Origin: CAUZSM01 sp963582685
GTDB taxonomy: Archaea > Thermoplasmatota > Poseidoniia > Poseidoniales > Thalassarchaeaceae
Direction of reading: 5' to 3'
NCBI GenBank assembly: GCA_963582685.1
Contig: CAUZSM010000075.1
Location: 1 to 7,955, forward strand
DNA: 7,955 nt
Of this stretch, positions 5,862 through 7,955 are shown one piece after another. The position numbers were made by a program, and so were the translations under genes. How positions within the stretch are numbered: position 1 is the stretch's first letter; every line of letters starts with the position of its first letter. The notes under the pieces were generated by a model. It had not been told where the DNA came from. It saw only the letters and a program-made list of their open reading frames with translations, and made no database searches.

Positions 5862-7955
5862 TCACTCAAGTTTGTGCATCGCACAAAGCGCATCAGTGAA
5901 CTCACTGAGAGCATTTGGAACCGGGATGCCGCTAATCGGAGTGTTTAGGGAAAGACCTGCATCCTTCTTGGCCTTCCATGTATTACTATTGAAATCGCAA
6001 AGTTCCTGACTCAGACTGCGTAGACGGTCTCCTTCGGTTGTGCCATCCGCAATCTCGGCAACGGGAGCGGCCGGGTATGAGCGAATGTCCACTGCAGATA
6101 CACCGTACAGGGTCTCACTGAGGTGGTGAGTGAAAAATGGACATATCGGAGTGAATATGGTCAGCAGGTCCCGAACGATGCGATGAATGGTCCAAGCGGC
6201 GTTAGCATCTCCATCATACATCCTCCCCTTTGCCATTTCCAGCCAATGCGACGGAAGGATATCAGTTCCGAAATTCTTGATTGCCCGTGCTGCGGTGAAG
6301 ATGTCAATCTCATTCCAGGCATTCTCAACAGTTGCAAGCACTGCAGAGAACTCGGCGATAATCCATCTATCGGCTGCCTCAAGATCATCTGGGCAGGTGT
6401 CAAGGTCCGCTGGAACCTCAAATTGGCTTGCGAAACGAGCTACGTTGAACAATTTGGTCAGTACGCCGAAATATTTCGATTCAATCTCCTCTGGATTGAT
6501 GTGGAAATCATCACCCACCTGTGCATCGCAGGCCTTCCAAAGGCGGAAACATTCAGAGCCAATCTTGTTGGCTCGCAATTGAACTGTCTTCTTTGGCCCT
6601 CTCACCTTCCAAGAACCGGTGCGCCCACCTGCACCGCACTCAAGAACACTGTCGGCATCGATTCCATTACCCAACGACTTGCTCATCTTGCGGCCCCAAG
6701 GGTCCATCCCCAGCCCATCAATCCACACATTGGTGAAGCCGGGTTTGTCGAGTAACAGAGCGGACTTCAGTAGGGTGTAGTACAGCCATGTGCGCACGAT
6801 TTCCTTGCCTTGCGGGCGGATTCCAGTTGGGAATGCCCGCTCAAATGTGGGCTCGTCATAGAGATATCCAGACACAAAGAGGTTGGAATTGCTGCTGTCC
6901 ATCCAGGTATCGAAAACCTTCTCCTCACCAACAATCTCGCCGAGTGAGTTCTGCAAATCCTCCCATGAGCCGAGGTCCTCTCTACTCTCACGGTCGAGAA
7001 CGCGGGAGCCGGCGGGTGGGGTCTCACGCCAGGGTTGTACGTAGGTTCCAGTAGGTGGTACGATGACTGAATTCTCATCTTCAGAATACCAAATTGGTAT
7101 CTCTGTATGATACCAGCGCCGGCGGCTGATTGGCCAGTCGATGCTGATATTCTCCATCCAGTCCAGTAAGAACTGCTTGTTGCGAATCGGGATGAAATTG
7201 ATTTCGTCAGCCAATTCCCGTATTCGGTCCTGAATGTGAGTCTGACGGACATACCATTCTTTCAGTAGGATAATCTCGACCGGGTTTTTTCCGCGCTCAC
7301 TGACTGGAACTTCCTGTTCTCGGTCCTCCATAGAGGCAATTCTCCCCTCAGTCTCCAGTAGGTCGATGATGGCTTCTCGAGCCTCTTTGACCGGCATACC
7401 AGCCAGCGGCCCGGCAACATCAGTCATGCATCCGTCGAGGTCGATGGCTTGGAATGGCGCGAGTCCCATCTCGCGGAAAACGGTAACATCGTTAGCGTCG
7501 CCAAAAGAACAAATCATCAGCACTCCCGAACCAAATTCGGACTTGACTGAAGGATGAGTGCGAATCTCAACAGTTGTTTCACGTGAAGCAACTGGAACGG
7601 GTAGTGAAATTTTCTTGCCAACCAGATGAGTGTATCGAGAATCATCTGGGTGGACAACCACGACACCGCAGGCGCAAATCAATTCTGGGCGTGTGGTCGA
7701 GATGATAACTTCCTCGCCAGTGTCAGTGGTCCACCGCACATCGACGAGCCTAGTCATTCTGTGTTGTCGCTCGACCTCGGCATCAGCGATGGTGGTGCCT
7801 TCGACAGGGTCGTAGATATTCGGCCGGAGGTCCTCAACAATTTCGCCGCTCTTGAACAAATCAACAAAAATTGCCTGTGTGACAGCGCGGTAATCTGGCG
7901 CATCAGTCAGATACTCCTTTGCAAAGTCGCAAGAGAGGCCAACTCTACTTGCAGT
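5862..7955 (-). CDS. valS: Valyl-tRNA synthetase, archaeal type (5' end missing)
   Basis: The frame is open from the right edge (base 7955) to the TGA at 5864-5862, giving 697 visible residues. The N-terminus with the HIGH motif is outside; about 120-150 residues should be missing. The enzyme charges tRNA-Val with valine. In order one sees the end of the first catalytic part (EYLTDAPDYRAVTQ), the CP1 editing domain with STTRPEL (residues 86-92) and VVVVHPDD, SRRRWYHTEIPIWY, FDTWMDSSNSNLF, the KMSKSLGN loop (bases 6666-6689, residues 423-430), and the helical anticodon-binding domain (TKLFNVARFAS onward). Oddities: a basic insertion of about 23 residues just after KMSKS, absence of the zinc-binding cysteines usual in the CP1 region, and a C-terminus that stops soon after the AKKDAGLSLNTPI helix, with no long coiled coil. 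The archaeal-type architecture is the main clue to the host lineage, though some bacteria such as Rickettsiales also carry it. The gene is convergent with the operon on its left, 8 bases away. Confidence 0.93.
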   Translation of the reverse strand, partial: TASRVGLSCDFAKEYLTDAPDYRAVTQAIFVDLFKSGEIVEDLRPNIYDPVEGTTIADAEVERQHRMTRLVDVRWTTDTGEEVIISTTRPELICACGVVVVHPDDSRYTHLVGKKISLPVPVASRETTVEIRTHPSVKSEFGSGVLMICSFGDANDVTVFREMGLAPFQAIDLDGCMTDVAGPLAGMPVKEAREAIIDLLETEGRIASMEDREQEVPVSERGKNPVEIILLKEWYVRQTHIQDRIRELADEINFIPIRNKQFLLDWMENISIDWPISRRRWYHTEIPIWYSEDENSVIVPPTGTYVQPWRETPPAGSRVLDRESREDLGSWEDLQNSLGEIVGEEKVFDTWMDSSNSNLFVSGYLYDEPTFERAFPTGIRPQGKEIVRTWLYYTLLKSALLLDKPGFTNVWIDGLGMDPWGRKMSKSLGNGIDADSVLECGAGGRTGSWKVRGPKKTVQLRANKIGSECFRLWKACDAQVGDDFHINPEEIESKYFGVLTKLFNVARFASQFEVPADLDTCPDDLEAADRWIIAEFSAVLATVENAWNEIDIFTAARAIKNFGTDILPSHWLEMAKGRMYDGDANAAWTIHRIVRDLLTIFTPICPFFTHHLSETLYGVSAVDIRSYPAAPVAEIADGTTEGDRLRSLSQELCDFNSNTWKAKKDAGLSLNTPISGIPVPNALSEFTDALCAMHKLE

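Noticed and set aside
6123..6755. A 210-codon open frame on the + strand inside the valyl-tRNA synthetase gene
   Set aside because: It lies wholly antisense to a well-conserved gene. Its translation shows no domain pattern, and it has no ribosome binding site of note.
6767..7252. A 161-codon minus-strand frame in another phase of valS
   Set aside because: It is a shadow frame. The conserved ValRS motifs run without interruption in the main frame, so there is no sign of a frameshift.
7857..7859. TTG at 7859-7857 as the true start of valS
   Set aside because: Upstream codons to the window edge continue in frame with a recognisable ValRS segment (EYLTDAPDYRAVTQ), so the gene simply runs off the edge.
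1..7955. tRNA or rRNA genes, CRISPR arrays, insertion sequences or a defence island
   Set aside because: Nearly all bases fall in recognisable housekeeping or metabolic genes. No direct repeat arrays, transposase motifs or cloverleaf-like segments were seen.

Overview
The window holds eight genes packed on both strands, with almost no spare DNA and no mobile elements, RNA genes or CRISPR. The best guess for the source is a marine planktonic archaeon of the Marine Group II/III (Poseidoniia) type. This is inference. It rests on the archaeal-type valyl-tRNA synthetase, tight gene packing with short Shine-Dalgarno sites, and a nickel superoxide dismutase, an enzyme typical of marine plankton. No marker gene that fixes the lineage is present, and a marine bacterium with an archaeal-type ValRS cannot be excluded.

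Layout from left to right. (1) Bases 1-1800, + strand: the C-terminal three quarters or so of a YdeP/FdhF-like molybdopterin oxidoreductase, cut by the window edge. It is followed 26 bases later by a HesB/IscA-type iron-sulfur assembly protein (1827-2216, +). (2) On the minus strand, convergent to these, lies a two-gene nickel superoxide dismutase unit: sodN (3027-2575), with the N-terminal nickel hook behind a short propeptide, and the maturation peptidase sodX (2600-2262), whose start overlaps the end of sodN by 26 bases. (3) A 69-base divergent intergenic region (3028-3096) carries a near-perfect 20-base palindrome almost exactly midway between sodN and the next operon. (4) A three-gene + strand operon (3097-5853) holds a SerA-like D-2-hydroxyacid dehydrogenase, an extended SDR oxidoreductase/epimerase of the 3-beta-hydroxysteroid dehydrogenase/DFR type, and a membrane protein strikingly like eukaryotic steroid 5-alpha-reductases. 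(5) Bases 5862-7955, minus strand: most of a valyl-tRNA synthetase, convergent to the operon with an 8-base gap and running off the right edge.

How the genes may work together. The sodN/sodX pair is a self-contained antioxidant system: SodX exposes the N-terminal His that binds nickel. The iron-sulfur carrier beside the molybdenum enzyme could help load its cluster. The SDR plus 5-alpha-reductase-like pair is the most intriguing part. Together they have the chemistry for alcohol/carbonyl interconversion and reduction of an alpha,beta-unsaturated carbonyl. That is the logic of steroid metabolism and of the eukaryotic polyprenol-to-dolichol route. In an archaeon this suggests isoprenoid lipid or dolichol saturation, but this is a hypothesis only.
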